Assembly (NCBI RefSeq): GCF_021699055.1
Contig: NZ_SSXC01000025.1
Location: 1-49,386, forward strand
DNA length: 49,386 bases
Source: Blastococcus sp. MG754426
GTDB lineage: Bacteria > Actinomycetota > Actinomycetes > Mycobacteriales > Geodermatophilaceae
Reading direction: 5' to 3'
Shown here: piece by piece, positions 41,384 through 49,386 of the stretch
Layout: the number at the start of each line of letters is the position of its first letter
How positions within the stretch are numbered: the stretch's first letter is position 1
Made by a program: the position numbers and the translations under genes
Notes under the pieces: model-generated
Databases searched by the model: none
Seen by the model: the letters and a program-made list of their open reading frames with translations, nothing else
Told to the model about the DNA's origin: nothing

Positions 41384-42687
41384 AGCAGTTCCTCCCCTGC
41401 CAGTACGGCCTGGATGAGTTCGGCGGCCTGCTCGCCGGTGACGCCCGGCTGGACGGAGCTCGCCGGGTGGTAGACGCGCTGCAGCGCCCCCGACACCTCG
41501 CTGTAGTAGACCGTCTGCGGCCGGGGCGCGGCCGCCTCCAGCGATTCCCGGATGAGCGGGGCCTGCGGGAAGACCTCGAGCACCTCGGGGTCGTCGTACA
41601 CCGACGCCAGGGCCGCCGGGTTCCCGTTGGTGACGAAGTAGTAGGTCTGGTTCTCCTCGGAGACGATGCACTCGGCGGCCTCGTAGGCCAGATCGGTGTT
41701 CTGGCTGAAGGCGCCGACGCCGATGTTGATGCCGCCGTAGGGAGGCCTGCTCTCCTCGCCCTCGACGGTCCGCGGGTAGCGCGCCCACCCGTAGTCCTCG
41801 GGCACGGACGGCTCGAGCGTGCCCGCCTCGACGGCGCCCAGGGCCCGCGGCCAGACGAAGGGCCAGTTGACCATGAAGGCCGCGTCGCCCTCCTCGAAGT
41901 CGGTCACGTTGGCGTCCTCGCCGGCGGTGGAGAACGCCGGGCCACCGACGGGGGCCACCGACTCCATCACCCGGGCCGCCTCCACGGCGGCGTCGGAGCG
42001 GAGGCCGAGCTCGATGTCCTCGGGGGCCTCGGCGGTCTCCTCGATGATCGAGCCGCCCGCCCCCTCGATCAGCGCGTTGACCCAGACGGTGAGCGCCTCG
42101 GCGCGGATGCCCTGCGCGGCGATCTGGGTGCCCTGCTCCTCGGCCGCGGCCGCGAGCTGCTCCCAGGTGACCGGTTCCTCCATGTCCAGCCCGGCGGCCT
42201 CGGCCGCCGACTGCTTGTACCAGAGCAGCTGGGTGTTGGCCCAGAACGGCACGGCGACGAGCTCGTCGTCCCAGGTCGACCCCTCGACGGCGCTCTGCAC
42301 CACGCCTTCGGTCACGCGTTCGGCGACGTCCTCGGGAACCGGGGCGAGGAAGCCCGCCTCGGCGAACTCGGGGATGTAGGGCGGGTCCAGGCTCATGAGG
42401 TCGATCGAGTCGTCCTCCGCGGCGAGCCGCCGGATCAGCTGCTCCCGCTGCTGCGAGGACTCGCGGGGCAGCTGCGCCGTCTCGATGGTGTAGGCACCGC
42501 CCGCTGCCTCGGTGCACCGGGCGGCGATCTCCGCCTGCCCGCCCGAGTCCGGGTTCGTGTACCAGGTGAGCGTCGTGTCGTCACCGGAATCGCTGCCGCA
42601 GGCCGCCAGGACGGCGACCGCGACGAGCGATGCCGCGGCACCCGCTGCTCTTCCCTTCCGGCTCTTCTCACCGGGAGCGTTCGGCAT
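41380..42687 (-). CDS. Sugar-binding lipoprotein of an ABC importer (LpqY-like)
   Basis: The 435-aa solute-binding protein has a lipoprotein signal peptide with lipobox LAAC near residue 30, which makes it an LspA substrate, then a CUT1-type substrate-binding fold. Recognisable segments are TLTWYTNPDSGGQAEIAARC, DLMSLDPPYIPEFAEAGFL, DELVAVPFWANTQLLWYKQS and GDAAFMVNWPFVWP. These resemble trehalose/alpha-glucoside binders of the LpqY type, though sugar specificity is not certain. It leads the binding protein-permease-permease-ATPase-GH13 operon. The promoter region carries a CRP/GlxR-type palindrome. Confidence 0.94.
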   Translation of the reverse strand: MPNAPGEKSRKGRAAGAAASLVAVAVLAACGSDSGDDTTLTWYTNPDSGGQAEIAARCTEAAGGAYTIETAQLPRESSQQREQLIRRLAAEDDSIDLMSLDPPYIPEFAEAGFLAPVPEDVAERVTEGVVQSAVEGSTWDDELVAVPFWANTQLLWYKQSAAEAAGLDMEEPVTWEQLAAAAEEQGTQIAAQGIRAEALTVWVNALIEGAGGSIIEETAEAPEDIELGLRSDAAVEAARVMESVAPVGGPAFSTAGEDANVTDFEEGDAAFMVNWPFVWPRALGAVEAGTLEPSVPEDYGWARYPRTVEGEESRPPYGGINIGVGAFSQNTDLAYEAAECIVSEENQTYYFVTNGNPAALASVYDDPEVLEVFPQAPLIRESLEAAAPRPQTVYYSEVSGALQRVYHPASSVQPGVTGEQAAELIQAVLAGEELL

Positions 42688-42740
42688 GAGTCCTCGTCTC
42701 CAATGGCGTCCGGCCCGACCGAGATCACGACGGTCCTCGG

Positions 42741-42769
42741 AGCGTGATACACCTCACAGGGGGTGTCAA
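42741..42769 (-). promoter_or_regulatory. Promoter of the sugar uptake operon with a CRP/GlxR-like site
   Basis: On the minus strand TTGACA (42769-42764) and CACGCT (42746-42741) are 17 nt apart. Between them and into the -10 lies TGTGA-N6-TCACG (42758-42743), nearly the CRP/GlxR consensus TGTGA-N6-TCACA. Its position over the promoter core favours repression. No LacI-type regulator gene is adjacent. Confidence 0.55.
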
Positions 42770-42778
42770 TTCGAACGG

Positions 42779-42792
42779 CGCCGGGCCCGGCG
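42779..42792 (-). terminator. Palindrome after the DUF4032 gene
   Basis: CGCCGGGCCCGGCG is a perfect 14-bp palindrome, 45 nt beyond the DUF4032 stop and just upstream of the sugar operon promoter. Confidence 0.4.
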
Positions 42793-42837
42793 ATCGCGAC
42801 CCGACCGAGACCCGCGCCCGTCCGCCGCCCTCTCGGG

Positions 42838-44067
42838 CTATCCCCGGCCGGCGATGACCGAGGGGGTGGTGAGCTCCTGCGGCGTGCCCGGCAGCACGGT
42901 GGTGAAGTACGAGCGCGCGGCCTCCGTCGTCCCGACGTCGCGCCCGGCCTTCTCCGACAGGAACCAGCGGTGCTCGAGCACCTCGTGGAAGACCTCGGCC
43001 GGTTCCAGCCGGCCGCGCAGGTCCTCGGGGATCGCGTCCACGATCGGCTGGTAGACCTCGGCGAGCCAGCGGTGGCCGGCGATCGTCTCGGGCACCGGCT
43101 GCCCCGACTTCTGCTCCAGGTAGGCCCGGAACGCCCGGACGTCGTTGAGCAAGCGCTGCGCCTGCCGCTCCCGCACCTCCAGCCCGGTGAGGCGGAACAG
43201 CTCGCGGCGGTTGTGGCCCGGCTCGGCGACGCGGGTCTCCACGCGCAGCCGGGTGCCCTCGTCGGTGGTGCGCAGCTCGACCTCCCCGACGTCGAAACCC
43301 AGCTCGTTGAGCCGCTGCAGCCGCTCGGCGACGCGGTAGCGCTGCTCGTCGGTGCGGAAGACCTCCTCGCGGGTGACCTCGTCCCACAGCGCCTCGTACC
43401 GCCGCGGCAGGCCCTCGGCCACCGCGATCGGGTCGACGTCCTCGGGCAGCAGCCCGCCGAACTGGAGGTCGAGCAGCTCGGCGCCCACCCGCTCGCACGC
43501 CAGATCGACGTCGTAGCGGCGCTGGCCGGGCGACAGCCGCGGGTGGCGCTCGACGGTCTCGGCGTCGACCAGGTAGGCGGCGAAGGTGCCGGCGTCCAGG
43601 CGGAAGAGGGTGTTGGACAGCGAGCAGTCGCCCCAGAAGATGCCGGCCAGGTGCAGCCGCACCAGCAGCACGACCATCGTGTCGAGCAGCTGGTCGGCCG
43701 ACCGGCCACCGCGCGGGCCGGAGAACAGCCAGCGGTAGGACATCGAGTACTCGAGGTAGCGGGTGACCAGGATCGCCGCCTGGTCGTCGGGCCGGTCGAC
43801 GCAGATGCCGAGCACGGAGACCGTGGGCAGGCCCTCGGCCTCGAACTGGGCAAGCAGGGCGTACTCGTGCCGCGCGAGCCGCTCGTCGATCTCCTTCAGC
43901 GCGTAGACCCGGTCCTCGACGGCGACGAAGCGCACGACGTGGCGGGAGATGCCGCGCGAGCGGACGTCGAGCAGCAGGCTCTCGTCCCACTCCTCGAGCG
44001 GCTGGTGCCACGGCAGCGCCAGCAACCCCGCCGCGTCGTCGGCCGGTGGTCGGAAGAGGTACCGCAT
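42838..44067 (-). CDS. DUF4032 protein with a kinase-like core
   Basis: The 409-aa protein begins MRYLFRPPADDAAGL and belongs to the actinobacterial DUF4032 family (lipopolysaccharide kinase-like N-terminal half). VYALKEIDERLARHEYALL (about residues 67-85) looks like the Lys/Glu of a kinase N-lobe. IFWGDCSLSNTLF and YLVDAETVERHP match the catalytic loop (D-x4-N) and metal-binding Asp. The C-terminal half (about 235-400) is the DUF4032 domain proper. The substrate is unknown. ATG at 44067 has GGAG 6 nt upstream. Confidence 0.9.
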   Translation of the reverse strand: MRYLFRPPADDAAGLLALPWHQPLEEWDESLLLDVRSRGISRHVVRFVAVEDRVYALKEIDERLARHEYALLAQFEAEGLPTVSVLGICVDRPDDQAAILVTRYLEYSMSYRWLFSGPRGGRSADQLLDTMVVLLVRLHLAGIFWGDCSLSNTLFRLDAGTFAAYLVDAETVERHPRLSPGQRRYDVDLACERVGAELLDLQFGGLLPEDVDPIAVAEGLPRRYEALWDEVTREEVFRTDEQRYRVAERLQRLNELGFDVGEVELRTTDEGTRLRVETRVAEPGHNRRELFRLTGLEVRERQAQRLLNDVRAFRAYLEQKSGQPVPETIAGHRWLAEVYQPIVDAIPEDLRGRLEPAEVFHEVLEHRWFLSEKAGRDVGTTEAARSYFTTVLPGTPQELTTPSVIAGRG

Positions 44068-44171
44068 GGCGCGCTCCGGGGGCTGGCAGGTGCTGACCGC
44101 CACGATCCCACGCCGCGGCCCCGGCGACGCGCTGGAACGGCCGACCTCCGGGACCGGCGACGAGCGGGGGC

Positions 44172-44199
44172 CGAGGACGCGGGGGGCGAGGACGCGGGG
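44172..44199. repeat. 13-bp direct repeat
   Basis: CGAGGACGCGGGG occurs at 44172-44184 and 44187-44199 in the spacer between the antiporter and DUF4032 genes. No function can be assigned. Confidence 0.5.
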
Positions 44200-44205
44200 C
44201 CCTGC

Positions 44206-45717
44206 TCAGTCCTTCTCGTCGGGGCGGCCGTCCTCGCCGCGCCAGGTGGCCAGCCGGCCCGCCCGGCTGACCGCCCGCAGCCGCCGCTCCGCCTCGGGCC
44301 GGGATGCGCGCGCCGACACCAGGAGCGCCTGGTCGCCGTGCATGAGCCGCGTCGTCTCGTCGGGCACGAACGCGCGCCCCTCGCGCACGATGAGCACCAC
44401 GGCGGCGTCCTCGGGCAGGCGCAGCTCGGGCAGGTAGACGCCGTGCAGGCGCGAGCCCTCCGGCACCCGCATCTGCATGAGCTCGGCGTCGAGCTCCTCC
44501 AGCGGCGCGGCCTCCACCTGGATCTCGCGCGGCGCGACGGGCGCGCCGATCCGCAGGCGCCGCGCGACCCAGGGCAGCGACCAGCCCTGGACGATCGTGA
44601 AGACGACGACCAGCACGAACACGGTGTCGAAGATGCGCTCGGCGCCGGGCACGCCGGCGGTGACGGGGAACGTGGCGAGCACGATCGGCACGGCACCGCG
44701 GAGGCCGGCCCAGGAGACGAACGCCTGCTGCGGCCACGGCCAGCGGAACCACACCAGCGACAGCACGACCGACAACGGGCGGGCGACCAGCAGCAGCGCG
44801 CCGCCCACGACGAGCGCCGGCACCACGGCGTCGACCAGCCGGGGCGGCGAGACCAGCAGCCCCAGCAGGACGAACAGCCCGATCTGGGCCAGCGACGCCA
44901 TGCCCTCGGCGAACCCGATGCTCGCCGTCCGGTGCGGCAGCGTGGCGTTCCCGAGCACGACGCCGCAGAGGTACACCGCGACGATGCCCGACGTCCACGC
45001 CAGCGTGGCGGTGGCGAAGGCGAGCACGCACAGCGACAGCGTCGCCAGCGGGTAGAAGCCTGCGAGCGGCAGCGCCACCCGCCGCAGCAGCTGCGCACCC
45101 AGCAGCCCGGAGGCGACGCCGATCACGGCCCCGCCCGCGAGCTGGCCGACCACCTGCAGGACGACCAGCCACCACGCGCCGGCCGAGGCCTCGGTGAGGA
45201 CGGCGGCCAGCGTGGTGACCAGCAGGATCGCCGGGGCGTCGTTGAGACCGCTCTCGGCCTCGATCGCGGCGGCGAGACGGCGGGGCAGCGGCAGCCGGCG
45301 CAGCGCCGCGAACACCGCCGCCGCGTCCGTCGAGCCCACGACGGCGGCCAGCAGCAGCGCGAAGCCCCACGACGCGTCCAGCAGCCACACCGTGATCGCC
45401 GCGGTGACCGCCACGCTCACCGCGACGCCCACGGTGGCCAGCGTCAGCCCCGGCCCGATGGCCCGCCGGACGTCGGCCCACCGGGTGGTCAGCCCACCCT
45501 CGGCCAGGATGACCACGAGGGCGGCGACGCCGAGGGTCTGGGTGAGCTCGGCGTCGTCGAACTGGATGCCGAGGCCGCTCTCCCCCAGCACCACGCCGAT
45601 CGCCAGGTAGAGCAGCAGGCTGGGCAGCCCGAGCCGGTCGGCCAGGCGCAGCGCCACGGCCGCGAGGATGACGACGCCGGCGCCGAGGGCCAGGGCGACG
45701 GTGACCGTCGTGTTCAC
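44206..45717 (-). CDS. Potassium/proton antiporter (CPA1, NhaP2/CvrA type)
   Basis: The 503-aa protein has about 12-13 membrane helices and a C-terminal cytoplasmic TrkA-C/RCK-C domain (about residues 410-490). SLLLYLAIGVVLGESGLGI and the acidic GSTDAAAVFAALR and ESGLNDAPAI motifs are typical of CPA1 exchangers. SWAGLRGAVPIVLATFP is the conserved late helix. The TrkA-C domain favours K+/H+ exchange of the NhaP2/CvrA kind rather than Na+/H+. GTG at 45717 is the natural start. The frame stays open far upstream antisense to ileS, but that part is not coding. It is divergent from ileS. Confidence 0.94.
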   Translation of the reverse strand: MNTTVTVALALGAGVVILAAVALRLADRLGLPSLLLYLAIGVVLGESGLGIQFDDAELTQTLGVAALVVILAEGGLTTRWADVRRAIGPGLTLATVGVAVSVAVTAAITVWLLDASWGFALLLAAVVGSTDAAAVFAALRRLPLPRRLAAAIEAESGLNDAPAILLVTTLAAVLTEASAGAWWLVVLQVVGQLAGGAVIGVASGLLGAQLLRRVALPLAGFYPLATLSLCVLAFATATLAWTSGIVAVYLCGVVLGNATLPHRTASIGFAEGMASLAQIGLFVLLGLLVSPPRLVDAVVPALVVGGALLLVARPLSVVLSLVWFRWPWPQQAFVSWAGLRGAVPIVLATFPVTAGVPGAERIFDTVFVLVVVFTIVQGWSLPWVARRLRIGAPVAPREIQVEAAPLEELDAELMQMRVPEGSRLHGVYLPELRLPEDAAVVLIVREGRAFVPDETTRLMHGDQALLVSARASRPEAERRLRAVSRAGRLATWRGEDGRPDEKD

Positions 45718-45833
45718 CCTGCCCGCCCCATGGGGGCAGTCTCCCGCACCCCGTGAGCGGGACCGCCCGGCGCATGCGGACGGCGGGTCGGCGGATCCGG
45801 GGACGCACCGCCGGACCCGTTTGCCGGTTCGGG

Positions 45834-45839
45834 GAGAAT
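45834..45839 (+). promoter_or_regulatory. Candidate leaderless promoter of ileS, -10 GAGAAT
   Basis: GAGAAT lies 7 nt before GTG 45847. If correct, the upstream ATG at 45838 is within the promoter. No T-box is seen in the 129 nt between the antiporter and ileS. Confidence 0.35.
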
Positions 45840-45846
45840 GGGCGGC

Positions 45847-48800
45847 GTGAGTGCTCCCAAGGGTCCCTTCGCCGCGCTGCCCCCGCAGGTCGACCTCCCC
45901 GCGCTGGAGCACCGCATCCTCGAACGCTGGGAGCGGGAGAAGGTCTTCGACCGGTCGCTGGAGGCCTCGCAGGGCCGCCCGCAGTGGAACGTCTACGAGG
46001 GCCCGCCCACCGCCAACGGCCGCCCCGGCACCCACCACATCGAGGCGCGTGCGTTCAAGGACGTCTTCCCCCGGTTCAAGACCATGCAGGGCTGGCACGT
46101 GCCCCGGCGCGCCGGCTGGGACTGCCACGGCCTGCCGGTCGAGATCGCGGTCGAGCAGCAGCTGGGCTTCGCCGGCAAGCCGGACATCGAGCGCTACGGC
46201 ATCGCCGAGTTCAACGCCCGCTGCCGCGAGTCGGTGGAGAAGCACGTCGCCGACTTCGCCGACCTCACCCGCCGGATGGGCTACTGGGTCGACTTCTCCC
46301 AGGCCTACTGGACGATGAACCCCGGCTACATCGAGAGCGTCTGGTGGTCGCTCAAGCAGATCCACGGGAAGGGCCTGCTGGTCGAGGACCACCGCGTCGC
46401 GCCCTACTGCCCGCGCTGCGGCACCGGCCTCTCCGACCACGAGGTGGCCCAGGGGTACGAGTCGATCACCGACCCGTCGGTGTACGTCCGCCTGCCGATC
46501 GTCGACGGCGAGTGGGCCGGCCGGGCCGACCTGCTGATCTGGACCACGACGCCGTGGACGCTCCCCAGCAACACCGCCGTCGCGGTGCACCCCGACGTCA
46601 CCTACGTCGTCGCCCGCCCCGCCGGCACCGACGACGTCCCCGTCGTGGTGGCCCAGCCGCTCCTGGCCGCCGTCCTCGGGGACGACGTCGAGGTGCTGGC
46701 CGGCGCCCCGGGTCGCGACTGGGAGCGCACCCACTACCGGCGGCCCTTCGAGCTGGTCGAGTTCCCTGAGGGGGATGCGCACTTCGTCGTCCTGGCCGAC
46801 TACGTGACCACCGACGACGGCACCGGCCTGGTGCACCAGTCGCCGGCGTTCGGCGCCGACGACCTCGCCGTCTGCCGCGGCTACGGACTGCCCGTGGTGA
46901 ACCCGATCGACGCCACCGGTCACTTCCTGGCCGAGGTGCCGCTGGTGGGCGGGCACTTCTTCAAGGCGGCCGACCCCGCGCTGGTCGAGGACCTGAAGGC
47001 GCGCGGCGTGCTGTTCCGGGAGATCCGGTACGAGCACAGCTACCCGCACTGCTGGCGCTGCCACACGCCGCTGATGTACTACGCGCAGCCGTCCTGGTAC
47101 ATCCGCACCAGCGCGATCAAGGACCGGCTGCTCGCCGAGAACGAGCGCACCAACTGGTACCCCGAGAACATCAAGACCGGCCGCTACGGCGACTGGCTGA
47201 ACAACAACGTCGACTGGGCGCTGTCCCGCGACCGCTACTGGGGCACCCCCCTGCCGGTCTGGCGCAACGACGCCGACCCGGGGCGGATGGTCGTCGTCGG
47301 CTCGCTCGCCGAGCTCTCGGAGCTGACCGGCCGCGACCTCTCCGACCTCGACCCGCACCGGCCGTTCATCGACGAGGTCACCTTCACGCGACCCGGCGAG
47401 GAGGGCACCTACCGGCGCGTGCCGCAGGTCATCGACGCCTGGTACGACTCGGGCTCCATGCCGTTCGCCCAGTGGGGCGCGCCCTACCGCAACCAGGAGC
47501 AGTTCCAGGCCGCCTACCCGGCGCAGTTCATCTGCGAGGCGATCGACCAGACCCGCGGCTGGTTCTACTCGCTCATGGCCGTCGGCACGCTGGTGTTCGA
47601 GCAGAGCTCCTACGAGAACGTGCTGTGCCTGGGCCACATCCTGGCCGAGGACGGCCGCAAGATGAGCAAGCACCTGGGCAACATCCTGGAGCCGATCCCG
47701 CTGATGGACCGGCACGGCGCCGACGCCGTCCGCTGGTTCATGCTCGCCGGCGGCTCCCCGTGGTCGGCCCGGCGGGTCGGGCACGAGACGCTGTCCGAGG
47801 TGGTCCGGAAGGTGCTGCTCACCTACTGGAACACCGCCAGCTTCTTCACCCTGTACGCCGAGACCAACGGCTGGGACGCCGCGGCCTCCCCCGCCCCGGC
47901 GCGGGCCGACCGCCCGCTGCTGGACCGCTGGGCGCTGGCCGAGCTCGCCGCGGTCACCCGCGACGTGACCGCGGCGCTGGAGGAGTTCGACACCCAGGGC
48001 GCCGGCCGGCTGCTCGCGCAGTTCGTCGACGACCTCTCCAACTGGTACGTGCGGCGGTCGCGGCGCCGGTTCTGGGACGGCGACCCCTCGGCGCTGGGCA
48101 CGCTGCACGAAGTGCTCGACGGCCTGACCCGGCTGATGGCGCCCTTCACGCCGTTCGTCACCGACGAGGTGTGGCTCCGCGCGGTCGTGCCGGGCAGGAG
48201 CGCGGCGGGCGGGTCGGAGGTGCCGGACTCGGTGCACCTGGCCTCCTGGCCCGAGGTGGACGAGGACGCCCTCGACGACGCCCTCGTCGAGCAGATGGCG
48301 CTGGTCCGCCGGCTGGTGGAGCTGGGCCGCTCGGCCCGCACCACGGCGAAGGTGCGCACCCGGCAGCCGCTGGCCCGCGCCGTCGTGGCGGCGCCGGGCT
48401 GGGGGGAGCTCCCCCGCGACCTGGTCGCCGAGGTGGCCGACGAGCTCAACGTGGCCGAGGTGCTCGAGCTGGCCGCGGTCGGCGGTGACCTGGTCGACGT
48501 CAGCGTCAAGATCGACTTCCGCGCCGTGGGCCGCCGCCTCGGCAAGCAGGTGCAGGCGGTGGCCAAGGCCGTGGCCGCCGCCGACGCCCCGGCGCTGGTG
48601 AAGGCCTACCGGGCCGGCACCGCCACCGTCGAGGTCGACGGCGCGGCGGTCGCGCTGGCCGAGGGCGACCTGGTCGTCACCGAGACGCCCCGCGAGGGCT
48701 GGACGGTGGCCAGCAGCAGCGGGCTCACCGTGGCGCTGGACCTCGCGCTCACCCCGGAGCTCGAGCGGGCCGGGCTGTTCCGCGAGGCGGTCCGGCTGGT

Positions 48801-49017
48801 GCAGGAAGCCCGCAAGGGCAGCGGGCTGGAGGTCAGCGACCGGATCGAGCTGTCGTGGACCGCCGACGGCACCATGGCGCAGGCGCTCACCGAGCACGCC
48901 GAGCAGCTCGCCGGCGAGGTGCTCGCCGTCGCCGTCCACGCCGGCACCCCCGGCGCCGGGGAGGGTGTCGAGGGTCCGGAGGGATCGCGGTTCTGGGTGG
49001 CCCGGGCCGCCGTCTGA
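45847..49017 (+). CDS. ileS: Isoleucyl-tRNA synthetase, IleS2 type
   Basis: The 1056-aa class I synthetase charges tRNA-Ile. The HIGH-equivalent is in GPPTANGRPGTHHIEAR (about residues 52-68), and the KMSKH loop is near residue 600. The CP1 editing domain has TTTPWTLPSNTAVAVHP. The HxxH-type first motif, the length, and KMSKH with HLGN point to the eukaryote-like IleS2 class, which is often less sensitive to mupirocin. GTG at 45847 gives SAPKGPFAALPPQVDLPALE. ATG at 45838 is in frame and adds MGG; GGGGAG lies 10 nt from GTG but only 1 nt from ATG. Confidence 0.96.
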   Translation: MSAPKGPFAALPPQVDLPALEHRILERWEREKVFDRSLEASQGRPQWNVYEGPPTANGRPGTHHIEARAFKDVFPRFKTMQGWHVPRRAGWDCHGLPVEIAVEQQLGFAGKPDIERYGIAEFNARCRESVEKHVADFADLTRRMGYWVDFSQAYWTMNPGYIESVWWSLKQIHGKGLLVEDHRVAPYCPRCGTGLSDHEVAQGYESITDPSVYVRLPIVDGEWAGRADLLIWTTTPWTLPSNTAVAVHPDVTYVVARPAGTDDVPVVVAQPLLAAVLGDDVEVLAGAPGRDWERTHYRRPFELVEFPEGDAHFVVLADYVTTDDGTGLVHQSPAFGADDLAVCRGYGLPVVNPIDATGHFLAEVPLVGGHFFKAADPALVEDLKARGVLFREIRYEHSYPHCWRCHTPLMYYAQPSWYIRTSAIKDRLLAENERTNWYPENIKTGRYGDWLNNNVDWALSRDRYWGTPLPVWRNDADPGRMVVVGSLAELSELTGRDLSDLDPHRPFIDEVTFTRPGEEGTYRRVPQVIDAWYDSGSMPFAQWGAPYRNQEQFQAAYPAQFICEAIDQTRGWFYSLMAVGTLVFEQSSYENVLCLGHILAEDGRKMSKHLGNILEPIPLMDRHGADAVRWFMLAGGSPWSARRVGHETLSEVVRKVLLTYWNTASFFTLYAETNGWDAAASPAPARADRPLLDRWALAELAAVTRDVTAALEEFDTQGAGRLLAQFVDDLSNWYVRRSRRRFWDGDPSALGTLHEVLDGLTRLMAPFTPFVTDEVWLRAVVPGRSAAGGSEVPDSVHLASWPEVDEDALDDALVEQMALVRRLVELGRSARTTAKVRTRQPLARAVVAAPGWGELPRDLVAEVADELNVAEVLELAAVGGDLVDVSVKIDFRAVGRRLGKQVQAVAKAVAAADAPALVKAYRAGTATVEVDGAAVALAEGDLVVTETPREGWTVASSSGLTVALDLALTPELERAGLFREAVRLVQEARKGSGLEVSDRIELSWTADGTMAQALTEHAEQLAGEVLAVAVHAGTPGAGEGVEGPEGSRFWVARAAV

Positions 49018-49023
49018 CGCCGG

Positions 49024-49050
49024 CCCGGGGCGCCGCTCAGGCGCCCCGGG
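49024..49050. terminator. Bidirectional hairpin terminator after ileS
   Basis: CCCGGGGCGCC (49024-49034) and GGCGCCCCGGG (49040-49050) form a perfect 11-bp stem with a 5-nt loop. It overlaps the stop of the convergent small gene. Confidence 0.65.
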
Positions 49051-49258
49051 TCCTCCGGGCTCGGGCCCGGTCGGCGAGCTGCCGGTCGGGCCGGCACACC
49101 CCGCACGGGGTGAACCCGTCGGTGCGCGCCTCGTCCAGCGGGAGCGGGATCGGCTCGTGGCCGCGGAGGTGGACGCAGCCGGGCAGGTGGTAGCGCGGGT
49201 GCTCGTCGACCACGAGCACCTCGTCGGTGAGGTCCACGATGATCAGCAGGTCGGTCAC
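49037..49258 (-). CDS. Small Cys/His protein of unknown function, possibly the end of a longer one
   Basis: The 73-aa product has a beta-strand-like N-terminus (DLLIIVDLTDEVLVVDE) and the pattern YHLPGCVHL, then EARTDGFTPCGVCRPD, ending in a basic tail. The H-x4-C plus P-C-x2-C pattern with EAR..GF/Y is shared by many actinobacterial proteins and probably binds a metal. GTG at 49258 has GAGGAGG 5 nt upstream. However, the frame remains open to the window edge (about 42 codons, through the inverted repeat) and the preceding residues PPELPDPPVEEVE read plausibly as protein, so this may be the C-terminus of a larger gene. Confidence 0.7.
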   Translation of the reverse strand: MTDLLIIVDLTDEVLVVDEHPRYHLPGCVHLRGHEPIPLPLDEARTDGFTPCGVCRPDRQLADRARARRTRGA

Positions 49259-49315
49259 CTCGACCTCCTCGACCGGCGGGTCCGGCAGCTCCGGCGGCGT
49301 CCCGGCCGCGGCGCT

Positions 49316-49386
49316 CCCGCCCGCCGCGTGATCGGCCGGGCGGCCGGCGCCCTCGCGCTCGTCCGGCCGATCACGCGGCGGGCGGG
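49316..49386. repeat. Perfect 24-bp inverted repeat at the right edge
   Basis: The arms 49316-49339 and 49363-49386 are exact reverse complements over 24 bp, separated by 23 nt. The core is GTGATCGGCCGG and CCGGCCGATCAC. The right arm reaches the last base, so the repeat may be longer. It lies 57 nt upstream of GTG 49258. Confidence 0.85.

Noticed and set aside
45718..45846. A T-box riboswitch before ileS.
   Set aside because: No T-box sequence or specifier-type stem is seen in the short leader, and the gene appears leaderless.
44206..48939. A minus-strand frame that stays open for 1577 codons, fusing the antiporter to sequence antisense to ileS.
   Set aside because: The part beyond 45717 is the reverse of ileS codons, has no family features, and the antiporter has a natural GTG start at 45717.
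1..49386. CRISPR arrays, tRNA or rRNA genes, intact insertion sequences.
   Set aside because: No regularly spaced repeats, tRNA cloverleaf signals, rRNA motifs or transposase motifs were found by reading; a dedicated search was not possible.

Overview
This is a very GC-rich chromosomal segment from an actinobacterium, most likely a member of Geodermatophilales (Blastococcus/Geodermatophilus/Modestobacter type) or a close relative. The grounds are a mycobacterial-style his-trp gene order with bifunctional PriA, a Trp-associated membrane protein, two mycothiol-family DinB-like proteins, a DnaE1 with an intact PHP motif set, many GTG starts with 4-base GTGA overlaps, and a DUF222/HNH endonuclease remnant. 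The genus cannot be fixed from the sequence alone. Nothing looks like a plasmid, phage, CRISPR array, rRNA or tRNA.

Layout. 1-4.6 kb: a trpC end, Trp membrane protein, trpE and hisI operon, all minus, followed by a multipass membrane protein. 4.6-7.3 kb: an FAD dehydrogenase and two small membrane proteins. 7.3-10.9 kb: a two-gene heterodimeric ABC exporter. 11-13.5 kb: a DinB-like protein, then hisF, a RidA homologue and priA. 13.6-23.3 kb: an accessory block of AraC regulator, DinB-like protein, nitroreductase, a two-component regulatory locus, an M28 peptidase and an SDR. 23.3-28.1 kb: hisH, an HNH remnant, a nucleotidyltransferase, a small membrane protein, hisB, hisC and hisD. 28.2-36.4 kb: LON-domain protein, dnaE1, GNAT, CPBP protease, a RluD-family synthase and lspA. 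36.5-42.7 kb: an alpha-glucoside-type ABC uptake operon with a GH13 glucosidase. 42.8-49.4 kb: a DUF4032 protein, a K+/H+ antiporter, ileS and a small Cys/His protein beside a perfect 24-bp inverted repeat.

The most interesting element is at 15.6-20.1 kb. Three copies of a 38-bp operator (15656-15693, 16945-16982, 20124-20087) share 24 of 38 positions by hand alignment. Each carries three CTCAC-like half-sites at 11-bp intervals, the pattern bound by OmpR/PhoB-family regulators, and each ends exactly 9 nt before a -10-like hexamer. They sit in front of an APH-fold kinase-like gene, a secreted Asp-rich protein, and an operon of a second Asp-rich protein, a sensor kinase and an OmpR-family regulator. 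This looks like a compact, autoregulated envelope-sensing regulon that I do not recognise as a described system.

The second theme is transcription. At least thirteen genes have a hexamer with A at position 2 and T at position 6 (usually TANNNT) lying 6-7 nt before the start codon, as expected of leaderless mRNAs. This pattern fixes several starts (hisH, priA, rluD-type, ileS) and indicates that the his genes, separated by the accessory block, have acquired their own promoters.
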